This document shows, piece by piece, positions 15,401 through 28,260 of a stretch of DNA of 64,000 bases (within the stretch, counting starts at the first letter, position 1; every line of letters starts with the position of its first letter). Under the pieces are notes generated by a model. The model was not told the DNA's origin and did not search any database. It saw nothing but the letters and a program-made list of their open reading frames with translations. Where the stretch lies: positions 1 to 64,000 of the forward strand of contig MU401644.1 in the NCBI GenBank assembly GCA_022579005.1, written 5' to 3'. The translations under genes were made by a program, and so were the position numbers. The DNA is from Poronia punctata (Eukaryota > Ascomycota > Sordariomycetes > Xylariales > Xylariaceae).

Positions 15401-15615
15401 AGTTTTAGCAGCTAGAGCAAGCTACTACCGAGGCTAGTAACAAGCAATCTTAACAAACAGGACCCCTAATAGCCTTAAATAGCTATAAAAAGCCTGTTAA
15501 ACAATAAAACAACAGGGTATCGTATTAATTCTACTAAAAAAAAAAGTTTTTATAATGCGTTAATTTATTTTAGCTTTAAAATGCCGAGGACGGCAACCTT
15601 TTTAGCTAAAAAAGA

Positions 15616-15919
15616 TTGCAACATAATTAGTATGCATGCTAGTTACGCCTTACGTTACAAAGTAGCTATAAGACTAAAGGAGGCTAGCTTAATTTCTGTT
15701 TTTATATATATAGCCATCATTTTCGCGTTGCTTTCTAGACCTAGATACCTAGCCATCTATTATATATACAATACACCAAGTCATACTTTTCAGGATACCT
15801 TTATAAAGCCGTAATTAATGCAAAGCCCTTAAAACCCAGTTAATGCGTCTACTCTAGCTAGACCTCTTCTGGTATAAAGTTAGAGTAATCTTTAAAAATC
15901 TTCAATTTTCATCGCAATA
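15616..15919 (+). repeat. Right 304-bp direct repeat (probable 3' LTR)
   Basis: Partner of 2924-3227 with the same length. This copy keeps more C and G (for example TCATCGCAATA against TTATTGCAATA), so it is the less mutated of the two. It is followed by a TA-dinucleotide-rich stretch from about 15930. A 77-codon open frame crossing it (15581-15814) is just LTR sequence. Confidence 0.7.
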
Positions 15920-18526
15920 TATACTTATAAACTAGTTATATATATATATATTAATTAATTTTATATATTTAATATATATACTAGCTACGCTAATTTTAGC
16001 ACCGTTTTCTACTTTTTACTTTGCTAAATATAGTTAATACAATCTATTAAAAGACATTATAAACATTTTAAAAAATAACTAAGAAAAAATGTTATTAATA
16101 AATAATTAGCAACAAATAAAATTAAATAGCTAACCTTATTCTTTTAGTATAAACAATAAAGTAATAGTTAGTAAAGTATTTAATAAGCTTTATAAACAAA
16201 GTAAAATAAAATAAGTTAACAAACTAAGCTTTTTTATTTACTTAACGTTTATAGTATATTATTAAGTAAAAAAAAAGTTTAAACTAAACCTATAATAAAC
16301 CTATTAGCTTTTAATAAAACAATAGTTTTTAATAACTATTTACTACTACTTTAATTTAAAGTAATTAAATTAGTACGTAAAAAAAGTATATTATTGTAGT
16401 AAACGCTACAGCTTTTTTTATTAATTTAAAGTACATTTAAACTATAAAAACTAATTTACTATAGTAAGCTTTTAAGGTTTAAAATAGTTAACTATTACAC
16501 TTATAAGCTTTTATAATTTACTTATATATGTTTAAATGTTTATAAACAAAACGCTAAAACTATATTGCTTATTTTGCTAACCGTTTATTAACAATATTAT
16601 AATATTTTTAAATAATAAAGCTATTTACTTAAAACACTTTTATAAAATATTTAACTTTTTTAAATAAAAACATATTTTAATGTCTTTAAAAAAATTGTTT
16701 TTAAAATACTTTTTAGTTAAGTTGCTAAGCTTTTATGTTAATTCTTTTAAAATAGCAACAACTAAATACTAGCTAGCAGCTTTTTAAAACGTAGCATTTT
16801 TAAACAATTTAAAGGCTTTAAAATAATACCTTAAAAGCAGCAGCTTTTTTTAAAGGCTACTGCTATACTATGCCTAATATATAAAACCCTTATAAAGGCA
16901 AAAAACGGCTTTATTAAACAAAGGCTATAAAAAAAGGTTATAAACAATAATTTTAAAAAGCAGCAAGCCTATGTTTAATTAACTTATTTTAAATTAATAA
17001 AAGGTAAAATAAAGTCTTTTTAAGCAGTATAAAATCTAATATATAAACATACTATTTTTAAATATTATAACTTAACTAAAACACTTTTTATATAAATTAA
17101 CGCTTTATTAAAAAAAAGCTTTAAAGTTATATTATTTTATACTAATAAAAGTATAAATAAGAGCTTAAAGCAACTATTTTAAATACCTAAGTAAAACTTA
17201 TAATATTTTTAAGCTGTTTGCCTTTATAGCTAAAATTAAAATATAAACGCTTAAAAATAAAAGTAGCTAACGTTATTTAAGCATGCAAACGTTTAAAAAC
17301 TATAATTAAAGCGTTAAATAACCTAGTAATAGTACTTATAAACTACTTTGTTATTAAAAGCATTTTTAATTAAACTAGTTTTAATATAGCGTTAATAAAT
17401 TAAGTAAATAAAAAGCTAGTTAACGCTTTAATTTATTTATTTTAGTATAGATTGTAAACTTACTACGTATTAAAACAGCTTAATTTTATACTTAACGCTT
17501 TAAGCTGTCTTTATAACATTACTAATAAAATAAATAAAAACAAAGAAATAGTTTAATTAAATAAAAACCAACTTTTAACTAAGTATAGTTAGTTATAAAA
17601 ACTATTGCTATTATAAACTTAAAAATAAAAAAGAAGTTTAAAAGAAATATAAAAAAACTTAAAATATAGCTAAATTCTTTTAAAAGTTTAAAAAAACAAT
17701 AAAAACGTTGTTAACTTCTTTAAGCTAGGCTACCCTTTTATAATTACTAATAAGTTAATATATAATATTAACTAAAAACATAATTAGCCACTATATATTC
17801 TAAAAAACCTTATTAGCACGTTTATAGCTACTGCTTATAATAATAAACATTATTTTAAAAAATAATATATATAATAAAACTTAAAGCAATACTTAATTTA
17901 AAAGAAAACAAAACTAGTTAAAAAATACATTAATTACTATAATACCTATAAGCTTTGCGCAATATTATATAAAAGGCTATATAGCTTATATTAAGCTACT
18001 TAACTAGTAAACCTTTAACCTATAAAAACTATTACTATTAACTTTATTATAAAGCTTTTAAAGGTTAAATTAACTAACTTACTATAAAAGTTAAAATAGC
18101 AAGACTATTTTAACGCCTTAATAATAATTGTATATATTATATTTAAAAAGTTATTATTGCTACTAAGTAACGTAAAATCCACTATAAAAAACTAGGCTAA
18201 AGTTTTTATTTAAGCTGCTTTAACTGCTAACTAAAGTGCTCTTTTAAATATTATTTTAAATTAAAACCGAAAAGTTACTTTAGCTTTTTAAAAAAAACTT
18301 TAAAAAGGTTTTAGCGCTAGGCTTTTAATGTTAACAGCTTATTACTTATAAACTAATAAAGTATTAAAGTAAAAATATTAAATAGTTAAAATAGCTATTT
18401 GCTTTTACTTCTTTAAATACTTAGATTATAAATAAATTAACTTACTACTACCTTTATAATAAAACCTAAATAGCGCATATTTTAAAACAATTAAAGTTTT
18501 AGCATATAAGCTACTTTTTAAATTTT

Positions 18527-18616
18527 AACTTTTTAAACTTTAACTTTTTAAACTTTAACTTTTTAAATTTTAACTTTTTAACTTTTAACTTTTTAAGTTT
18601 TAACTCTTTAAATTTA
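18527..18616. repeat. 15-bp tandem repeat, six units
   Basis: Six consecutive 15-base units of the form AACTTTTTAAACTTT, the later ones with single changes (AAATTTT, AACTTTT, AAGTTTT), with a further partial unit just upstream. It lies in the AT-rich block. Confidence 0.8.
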
Positions 18617-19920
18617 ATAATATAATTATATAATTTAAAAGCTTATTAAAATTAATTTTAAATACTTTAAATACTATTTAAACTTATTTATGCTAAAACG
18701 CTAAGCTAGCTATAAACTTTGCTACTACTTAAGCTAAACAATACTATAATAAAAAGCATAAACTAATTAAGTTTAACGCTAAAAACAAAGTTTATTTTTA
18801 GCTATATTGCAGCTATTACTTATTTAAACAATTATTTTAAAAGTACTTATAATAGCGCGCAAGCTTATAAAAAGTAAAAAAAAAAGAATTAAAAAACTAG
18901 CTTATAAAATTAACTTTTATAAAACTTTTTAAATTTAACCGGTTATTTTTATAGCTTACTTATTTTCTAAATAGAAAAAGAAAAACCTATTTTATAAGTT
19001 TATTTTAGCTTTTAGTTTTATTTAAAATAACTAGCGAAATTAAAACAAATAAAAGATTTGTTTAAAGTTAAAACTATTTTAAACTACTGCTTAAACTGCT
19101 TTAAAATAAAATACTAATACCTAGTTAAATAAAAAAGGTATAGTTAGAAAAATAACTAATAGCGCTTAAAATAATACCTATATAATATAAAAGCACTTGT
19201 TAATAAATACTAGGTTTAAAAAAAAGTAAACTAAAGATAAAAGAAAAGACTACTAATTAGCCTAGCTTTATTTAATATAAACCACTTTAAAAGGTAAAAA
19301 AAACAAAAAAGTGTAAAAATAAAAAAAATTAAACTTTGTTTATATTTATTAAAGTTAACGCTAATTTTTTAAGTAGCTATTACTTAATATAACATATTAT
19401 AAAAAGAACTAAAAAACAAAGTCCTATAGCCTATAAACTAAATAGCTAAATTAAATAGAAACTAGCGCAGTAAAGTTAATTAGTTAGTAATAACCAATTA
19501 ACCTAACCTTTCTAAATTCTTTTCTTTTTATATAATTAACCTACAAAATTTATTATACTACTTTATAGTTTCTTTTACTATAAGTATAAAATATTAAAAA
19601 ACAAATTTATTCTTGCTGATATTTTAATTTAATAAAATGCTTGTTATATATTAATTTTAATAAATATTTTAGCTTTTTAAACTTTTAAAAAGGTTTTTTT
19701 CTTAAAAGTAAAAGGTAATAGTTTTTGTTTATTAAGCTATTAAGCTTTAAGTAGTTAATATAAAAGCATAATTCTTTATATAGCTCTTTTATAAATAATA
19801 TTAGTAACGCTTATAAAGTATTACTTAGTTTTATAATTTTTTTTAAACGTAGTTTATAAAATACTTTTAAACTACTTTTAACTTATTAAAAAATGTTTTA
19901 TATAATAAACTATACTTTTT

Positions 19921-20310
19921 ATTAGTCTAGCTAAAGTAAATGTAATTATAATATGTTACTATTAATAGTACTATACTAACTTAGTTAATTAAAGGAAAAA
20001 AAGGTTATAAGGACTTTTTTTAGCAAGTTTTATATAGCTATAAAAGTTTGCGTTATAATTTAAACTTATTAGCAATATAAGAAAAATACGTACTTGCTAC
20101 GTATTTAATATATAAAAAACGCGTACTTTTTATATACTAGTTATATACTATATACGTATACTATATATATACTTTTTTAATAAAGTAAGTTTAATGCAAT
20201 TAATAATAAATATATAAAAAACTAAATATTTATATTTATAAAATATTTGCATTTTAATAGCTTTAATATAGTTAATAAGGTTAAAAGTTTTAAAAAAAAA
20301 TTTAACACTT
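19921..20310. repeat. 390-bp direct repeat, left copy
   Basis: Begins ATTAGTCTAGCTAAAG and ends TTTAACACTT. It aligns with 25799-26187 almost without gaps. Both copies carry private C-to-T and G-to-A changes, so both were hit independently after duplication. Confidence 0.75.
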
Positions 20311-23300
20311 GCTATTTTTCTTTTAACTATATTTTTATTTTTTTATGGTTTTATTTTTAACTTATAAGCAATTTACTATTGCTTTAATTTTTATTTACAT
20401 TTAATTTATTATAATAAAAGACTTAAGTATTTAGTTAAAAGTCTTTTTTATAAACAAATTTGCAAGGTTACTTTTTTGTTAATTTAACGTACTTTTATAA
20501 TCATCTTTTTTATAAACTTTTTATAGCAATATTACGTTAATTATAAAGCGTTTTTCTTGCATACCTTTAAGCTTTATAAAATATTAATAAAGCAACTTAA
20601 AATTAATATAAAATACTAAAAAAATTAAAAGTAATTTAAGTACTTTAAAAATTAAGTATAAAGTAATATATAAAATAATAGCGCTGTTAACTTTATTAAT
20701 TATACTATATAATTTACTAGTAAAAATAAATTAAATAATGCGCTTATATTTGTTTAAGTTTTAGTATATAATATTGCTAGTAATTTTTTATTTATTTTGC
20801 TTATAATTTAAAATTAATTTAGTAGTAAAAATAATAATAAACCTAATTTAAAAGCTTAGATTAGTGTTGTTAGCACATAATCTATTTATAAAAATAAATA
20901 GCTTTGCTTTTATTAAGTTTAAGAGTATATATGTTAATTTATAGTGCTTATTTTTAATTTACTAGTTAATTTGCTTATTTAGCATTTAAATATTATTTTT
21001 TATAAGTTTAATAACTTATATAGCTATTAATAAGTTAAATATAGCTTTAAGTTAATATATACTACTAATATATATACTACGTACTTTTTAGCTAATATAT
21101 TGCTAAAAAATATTAACTAAAATAAAGTTAATTTTAATTAAATTTTTTATTTAACTTTTTTATATAAAAACTACTTTTTTATTTTAAAAAGTAACTTTTA
21201 TACTATTAAACTTAATAGCTTGTTTTTTATTAAAAAACTGCTTTAGTTTTGCTTTAAATTTAGCTTTAATAAGTTTTTTTTTTCGCTAAAAACGCTAATA
21301 TAGTAAATAATAAAACATTATTTATTTATATTATAATAATACTAAATTTATTATATTTGCTTTTTATAAATAGTAAGTAAAGGTTATAAGTTAATATTAT
21401 TAATTTAAGTTAATTTTAATAGTATTTATAATAAGTTTAAAATTAATATAAACTAAATTTAGTTAAGCTATAAAAAAACATAGTAATTAAAAAATAGTAC
21501 TTTTAAAGTACTTTTCTTTAAGTTTAATAAGTAAACATATATATATAATATAAAAAAAAGTATTTTTTAACTATATATATGCTTATATAATATTTTTTTT
21601 AGCTTACTATAAGCATTATAGTTTTAAATTAAAAATAGTGCAAGTATAAGTATAACTTATTAACTTAATTATTAAATAGTTAAAGCTTAATATAAAACTA
21701 GTTTTTTTTTATAGTTATTATAGCTTTAAATTACTAATTATAATTTTCTATAAAGCTAAATAGTTTTGCTTTTAACTTTATATACTATTTAAAATAAAAA
21801 TAGCTTAATATTTAAGTGCGTTTTAAAGTTAAAATAAATAAACTTAAATACTTTTATATTTAAAAAACTTTAATTTTTAAAGCGTTAGATTTTTTAAAAA
21901 GTAAACTAAAAGTAAAAATAATACTTTTATTTTATAGCTTTAATAATAATTAAAAATTTACTTTTTCTTTTTACGTTTAAGTATATTTTTAGTACTATTA
22001 TATACTTAAATTATATTATTAAAAAGTACTATAATATAATAATTATTTTTTTTATTTTTTTTATTTTTTTATAAAAGCAGCAAATAATTATTAAAGTAGT
22101 AAAAGGTTGCAAGTTTTTTACTTTTACTAAAAGTATATTTTAATTTATATTTACTTTATTATTAATTTAATTTATATTTATTAAAAATTTGTTTATATAT
22201 TAATATAGCTTTATTTATATATAATAAAACTTTGTAAGTTTATTAACTATATTAATAATAATGTTTTTGCTTTTAATTACTTAGACTTTAAAAAAACTAT
22301 TTTACTTTTACTTTTTTTGCTAAATAAAAACTTTACTTTATAAAAAAAAAAAAAGGTAAATTAAAGCTATTTTAAGTATTAAGCGTATATAATATATTTG
22401 CTTTTGCTTTTTTATTTTAAATAGCTTTTATAGCTTTTTAAATAGCTTTTATATACTAAATAACTTTAGATAATAATAGTAAATTATAATTAATTTGTAA
22501 ATAAGTACTAAATATTAATAAAGTAAGTATTAATTTATTAAGTTTTATAATATTATTAAAAGCTTTTATTACTATTTATAAAATTGATTTATTATTATTT
22601 TAGTAGCTAATCTTTTTGTTAATTATATTAAAATATAGTATAAAAGAGCATATGCGCGTTTAATTTTATTAAGTGCTTAATATGCTTTAATAAGCATTTT
22701 TATATATATAATTTTTATAATTTTAGTATTAGTTTAAACTTTTTTTAAAGCAAAGTTAGTACTAAGGTTATATATTATATAATTAAGTAGTTTTTAATTA
22801 ACGTTAATTTAGTACTTATAAAGTATATTTTATATTTTATATACTTTTATTATTTAAATAAAAGTTATAGCTTAAAATAATATAGTTAAATTAATAATAT
22901 AAAAAACTTATTTTTTATTAATTTAAACTACGTTACTTATAACTTTATAATTAAATTTATAATTATTTTTTAAAGTAAATTTAAAGCGTTTTAGCGCTAA
23001 GTTATATATTTAGCAATAATAGCAAAAGTTTTAAAAGTTTTTTAAAATAAAATAATTTACTTTATAACTTGCTATAGTTGATATTTGCTTTAGTTTTGCT
23101 GCTTTAAAGTATTTAAATTATATATAAAGCTAGTATAATTTAGTTTTAGTAAAATATATAATTATATTACTAAAGTATATATTAAAAAATAAATATTTTT
23201 ATTTATAAATAATTAATATTATATTACTATTATTTTAAATAATAACATTTTTAGTATTGTTAAAATAAGCACTAATATAGTTAGCGTTGCGTAATAAAAA

Positions 23301-25798
23301 TAAAAAAAAAGTAAGCGTATTTAAAATATAATATATAGTTATTTTAAAAAGGTTTTATATTTAAATTATATTAATATTTTTAATAATACTACTACTACTA
23401 AATTTAATATAAACTTTATTTAGTTTTTATATTATATTTGCTTTTAAATTTAAGTATAAATATACTTTTAATTATGCTTTTTTACTTATTAAATAGTTAA
23501 AAGCACTTATATTTTATAATTTGCTTTAATATTTTACTTTATATAAATTTTTTAAAATAAATTAATTTGCTAGCATTTTAACTTTAAATTACTATATATT
23601 TTTACTTATAATATAATATATATATATAGCGTTTATTAAAAATTAAATAAATTCTTTTACTATTTTATTATTAATCTTTTTAATTTTATATTTAAATTTA
23701 AAATAGTTTTAAAAATATTTTTTATATTTATTAAATATTAAAAAAATATTTTAATTTTTAGTTTATGCTTATAAATCATTTTATATATAATAAAATACTA
23801 ACGTTTTATTTTTTATTATTTTTTAATTAAATAATTAGTTAAAAAATAACTATTTTTAATATAAAACACTTATACTTTTACTTTAATAAGTTTAATTTAC
23901 TTTTAAAATAAAAGCAATATAGTATTAAATTATTTTTATTATAATTATAATTATTATACTTATAATTTATATAAAACGTAGTACTACTTTTATTATTATT
24001 TGCTACTTATAAATATGCTTAAAACTTAGAAAATAAACTTTTAAACGTTAGCTTTTAATAAATAAGTATTATATTAAACTTAAATATACTTTTACACGCA
24101 TATATTATGTTTATTACTAAGTAAGTTTTATTTTAATATATAATACTAAGTACTTGCTAAACTTTTATAATTTTATTAATTATAAAGTTAAAAGCTTTTA
24201 TAAAGGTTTTATTTAAGTTTTTTTTATAAATGTTTTAATATATAATTATTATTTAATTAATAAAGTATTAAAATTAATTTGCAATATTATTAAAATATAA
24301 ATTTAACTTAAAATATATTTTTATTTATAACTTATTAAAGCTAATTTGCTATATAAAGTATTGCTTAGCATATTTATTAAAAATTATTAAAAATATAGCC
24401 TTATACTAGTTTTTTATTATTTTAATTTAGTAGCATATATTAATAAAAATTTATACTTTATTATATAATAAGTTATAAAGCTTAGTTATATAATTTTAGT
24501 TTTTTTACTATATTTTTATAAATATAATAATTCTTTTAAAAGTAAAAAGAATATTGTTTATTAAATATATTAAAAGTAAATTATAAAGCAAAACATAGTT
24601 AAATCTTTATAAATTTAAATATAAAGTTAAAACGTTTTTATATTTAATAGCTAAATTAAAAGTAGCTTACTATTAAAGCATAACTAGCTTATTAGTAAGT
24701 AAAGAATTTATTAGCTAAAAGGGCTAAAAAGTATATAAAGCATATATAGCTTATATAGCTTATAATATTTAAAAAGTTAAAAAAAGTTAAAAAGTAAGTT
24801 AAGTGCTTTAAAAAGCTTAAAAAGCTTATAAAGCTTAAGCTTTTTAATTAGTTACTAGTACTTTAAAATATATTTTAAGTTTAAGCATATTTTAGCTTAT
24901 AATTTTTTATTAGTAAATATAAAAGTTAAACTAAGTTTTTGTTTTTTAATTAAAAATATATAAAAAAAGTACTAAGCTTTGCTAATAGTTGCGTTATTAT
25001 TTATAATAATAAGCAACTTATTGCTTATTATATTATAGCTTTAAATTAAGCTATAGTTAATATTTTTTTGCTATAGTATTAGTAATAATAAGCATTGTAC
25101 TATATATACTATATTATTAAAATATTAGCATATTTATTTTTTAAAATCTTTTTAAATAGCTTATAAAAAGTTTTTATTATTAAGTTATATATATAAGTAT
25201 TTTATTATTTTTTATAAAATATATATATTTAGCTTATTTTTATTAGTATTTTAAAGTTAAGTTTTTTTATATTTTATTTTTTAAAAATAATATGCTTTTT
25301 TAATAAATAAATAGCTATACTTATTTTTTAAAAAGATTTAACTTAATTTAAGTTATTATTAAAAGCGTTTTTAAAGTAAAGTAGTACTAACTACTATATA
25401 TGCTAAGATTTTTAATATAATTAGTTTTTTAAATTTTCTTTTAAAATTAAACTAAGGTTATATAATAATAATACTATTATAAATTAATACTAATTAGTTT
25501 TTAAATTAGCTATAAGTTAAAAGTACTAAAAATGCTTTTTACTTTTTATTTTATTATTATATAACCTATAAAACGCTTACTATAATTTAGCATATACTTT
25601 TTTTACTTACTTTATTTTTTTAAGTAATTATATAATAAATTAAATTAAATTTTTTATTTATTACTTACTTAAATATAATAAGTTTTAAAAGCAATATAAA
25701 GCTAAAGCAATTTTAAATTAAATAAAAAGTAAGTATAAAAATAGTTTTTATTTTTAAACCTTGCTTTTTTATAGTTATTAATTTAACTATTAATTAAT

Positions 25799-26187
25799 AT
25801 TAGTTTAGCTAAAGTAAATATAATTATAATACGTTACTATTAATAGTATTATATTAACTTAATTAATTAAAAGGAAAAAAAGTTATAAAAACTTTTTTTA
25901 GCAAGTTTTATATAGCTATAAAAGTTTGCATTATAATTTAAACTTATTAGCAATATAAAAAAATATATACTAACTATATATTTAATATATAAAAAACGCA
26001 TATTCTTTATATACTAATTATATACTATATACGTATACTATATATATACTTTCTTAATAAAGTAAGTTTAACGCAATTAATAATAAATATATAAAAAATT
26101 AAATATTTATATTTATAAGATATTTGCGTTTTAATAGCTCTAATGTAGTTAATAAGGTTAAAGGTATTAAAAGGGATTTTAACACTT
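25799..26187. repeat. 390-bp direct repeat, right copy
   Basis: Begins ATTAGTTTAGCTAAAG and ends TTTTAACACTT. It is the partner of 19921-20310 with an offset of about 5878 bases. The shared inner landmark is the TATACTATATACGTATACTATATATATACTT region. Confidence 0.75.
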
Positions 26188-28032
26188 TTAGTTATTAAGC
26201 ATTTTTTTAAAAAAAAGATTTATTATATAGTTTACTTTTTGCTATTATAAAAAAAGCTTGTTTAAGTTTACTTTGCTAAAGGTATATAAAAGGTTATAAT
26301 ATTTAAAAGGTATTACTTTTAGCGCTTGTTTTTTTTAGTTTTTTGCTTTTTTATTAAAGAACTTTTTAACTTTTTGCTTTTTAATAATAAAGTTAAATTT
26401 TTTAATGCTAGTTATTTTACTTTTTTTTTAAATTAGTTAATTTAAACTATATATTAAAATAAAAAATTAGTAAGTAAACAAAAGCTTAACTAGTGCTTTT
26501 TCCTTATACTAAGCTAATTTCTTTTTTTTAGTATAAACTTTGCGCGTTTAATATTTACTTTTTAAAAAGGCTTTGTTTTTAGCGCAGTTTTTTAAGTAGG
26601 TTGTCTTTTATAATTATAATTATAGCTTGTTTTATTTTTTTAATATTAGTTTTTATAAAGTTTACTTAATAGTTTTTATTTAGTTTTTTTTATAAAAACT
26701 AGTATTGCTTTACCTTTTAGCTAAGTAATAGTTTTTTAAATGTTTATAAATAAATATTTTTAGGTAAAAAATAATTAAATTTTATAAGTAAAGTTTAAAG
26801 AAATATAATTAGTAGTATTTGCAGTTTAGTAGTACTTTATACTTAGCAAACTATAGTCTTTTAATATTATATTATATTATATATATATAATACTTTTAAA
26901 ATAACATTTTTAAATATTTATTTGTTTATTTAAAAAGTAGTTATTAAAATCTTATATATTTCTAGCAGTTCTCTTTTTAAATTTAATTACTATTTAATAG
27001 TTAAAGTTTATAATAGCTTTTAAATTTAAACTACCTTTAATTTTTATTGCTAATAGCATGTTTATTATTATATATATATTAGCTTTTATATTATTTAAAA
27101 CGTTATTTGTTTATAAAAAAAGTTTCCTATTTAATAGTATATAGCTAATTATAAAAAGGTTTTCTTTTATATACTTATTTATTATACTTATTTTTATATA
27201 TATATTAATGTTTAATAACACTTTTTTAAAGTAAAAGTTTATTTATTTTACAGTTATCTTTTTAATGTTTACTTTTTTTCTTTTTTTTTAAAAAGCGTTA
27301 GTATTATAACTATAAGCTATAAAAATTGCTTAGATTTAGTCTTATTAATTTAAATTATTTTTTTAGTAAGCAATTATAAAAAGTATATTCTTATTTTTTA
27401 TAGTTAAAATATTAACTTTTAATAATAAAAGTTTTTATTTTTTTAGCTAATATTTTAATTTATAATTATAAGAAAGTTATAAACTAGGTTTGCTTTTTAT
27501 TATAAAGCTAAATATAGTTCTTTATAATAGTATTTAGTTTAATTAAGTTTATTTAAATTATTTTAATAATATTATTATTATAAAGGTTATTTATATTGCT
27601 TATAAGCTTTTAAGCTAACTTATATTTATTTTTTTGCTAAAAAGTATAAACTATTTATATATAATATTAAATAAATATATTAAAATTAATATTGTTATTA
27701 AAGTATTAAGCTATAGTTTTGCGTTATAAGCAAGTAATTAGTTTATTATAAATCTTTTTCTTTTTAGCTTATAAGATTTTTTGTTTACTAGCAAGTTATA
27801 TAAAACTATTTTTAAAGTTTTAATAGTTAGCTAAGCTTTTTATTTTTAACTTTTAGTACTTAATTTTAATATATTATTTTTAGTTTATATTTGTATATTT
27901 ACTGTTTAAGTAATTTAAAAGCTTAGTTAGTATATTAATTATATTAAAGTAGTGATTTTATAAGTATAGCTATAAAATTCTAGCTACTATGCTTTTAAAG
28001 TATACTTTAGCGTTAGCTAGTTTAGTGTAAGG

Positions 28033-28260
28033 GCTTAAGTAATCAGGTAGTTGCAAGGTGATGTTGCTGGCGATTCTAAGAACTAGGTGTATTAGATGAC
28101 TTCTGTCTGGTTAGCTAAGTAGGTAACCAGACTAGCTAAAAGGATTAAAAAGGGTGTGACCGGCAAAGCCTCGGCTATTGGCCGGCGTAGCTTCGGTTAG
28201 TATGTGGTCTGTGCGCAAATAGCTTAGCAGGTAGGTTCCCTAGCTAGGGGCCCTGTTATA
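28033..28260 (-). repeat. LTR-like repeat, family A, little-mutated copy
   Basis: An island of ordinary base composition inside the AT block. It is the well-preserved partner of 2610-2825. It contains a perfect 9-bp inverted repeat (28105-28113 and 28124-28132, loop of 10) and the 12-bp palindrome CCCTAGCTAGGG at 28238-28249. Its right edge read on the minus strand begins TATAACAGGGCCCC, the counterpart of TGTAACGGGGC in the other copy. It is probably a younger or RIP-protected solo LTR. Confidence 0.6.

Larger units (their letters stand above)
2924..15919 (+). mobile_element. Degenerate Ty3/gypsy-like LTR retrotransposon
   Basis: Two 304-base direct repeats bracket about 12.4 kb that includes a recognisable reverse transcriptase/RNase H relic on the plus strand. 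The order LTR - (unrecognised, gag-sized) - RT - RNase H - (unrecognised) - LTR is that of Ty3/gypsy elements. The interval is longer than a typical element of this class, so there may be a nested insertion or extra coding region between about 11.1 and 15.6 kb. All frames are broken by stops of the kind RIP produces, so the element is dead. Primer-binding site and polypurine tract could not be assigned with confidence. Confidence 0.6.
19921..26187. mobile_element. Second degenerate LTR-type element
   Basis: Two ~390-base direct repeats lie 5.88 kb apart, a normal full length for a fungal LTR retrotransposon (about 6.27 kb in all). The ~5.5 kb between them is so AT-saturated that I could not recognise gag or pol on either strand, so class and orientation are unknown. 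It could also be two independent solo repeats. Confidence 0.5.

Noticed and set aside
15581..15814. 77-codon open frame
   Set aside because: Lies across the right 304-bp repeat; it is repeat sequence, broken in the left copy.
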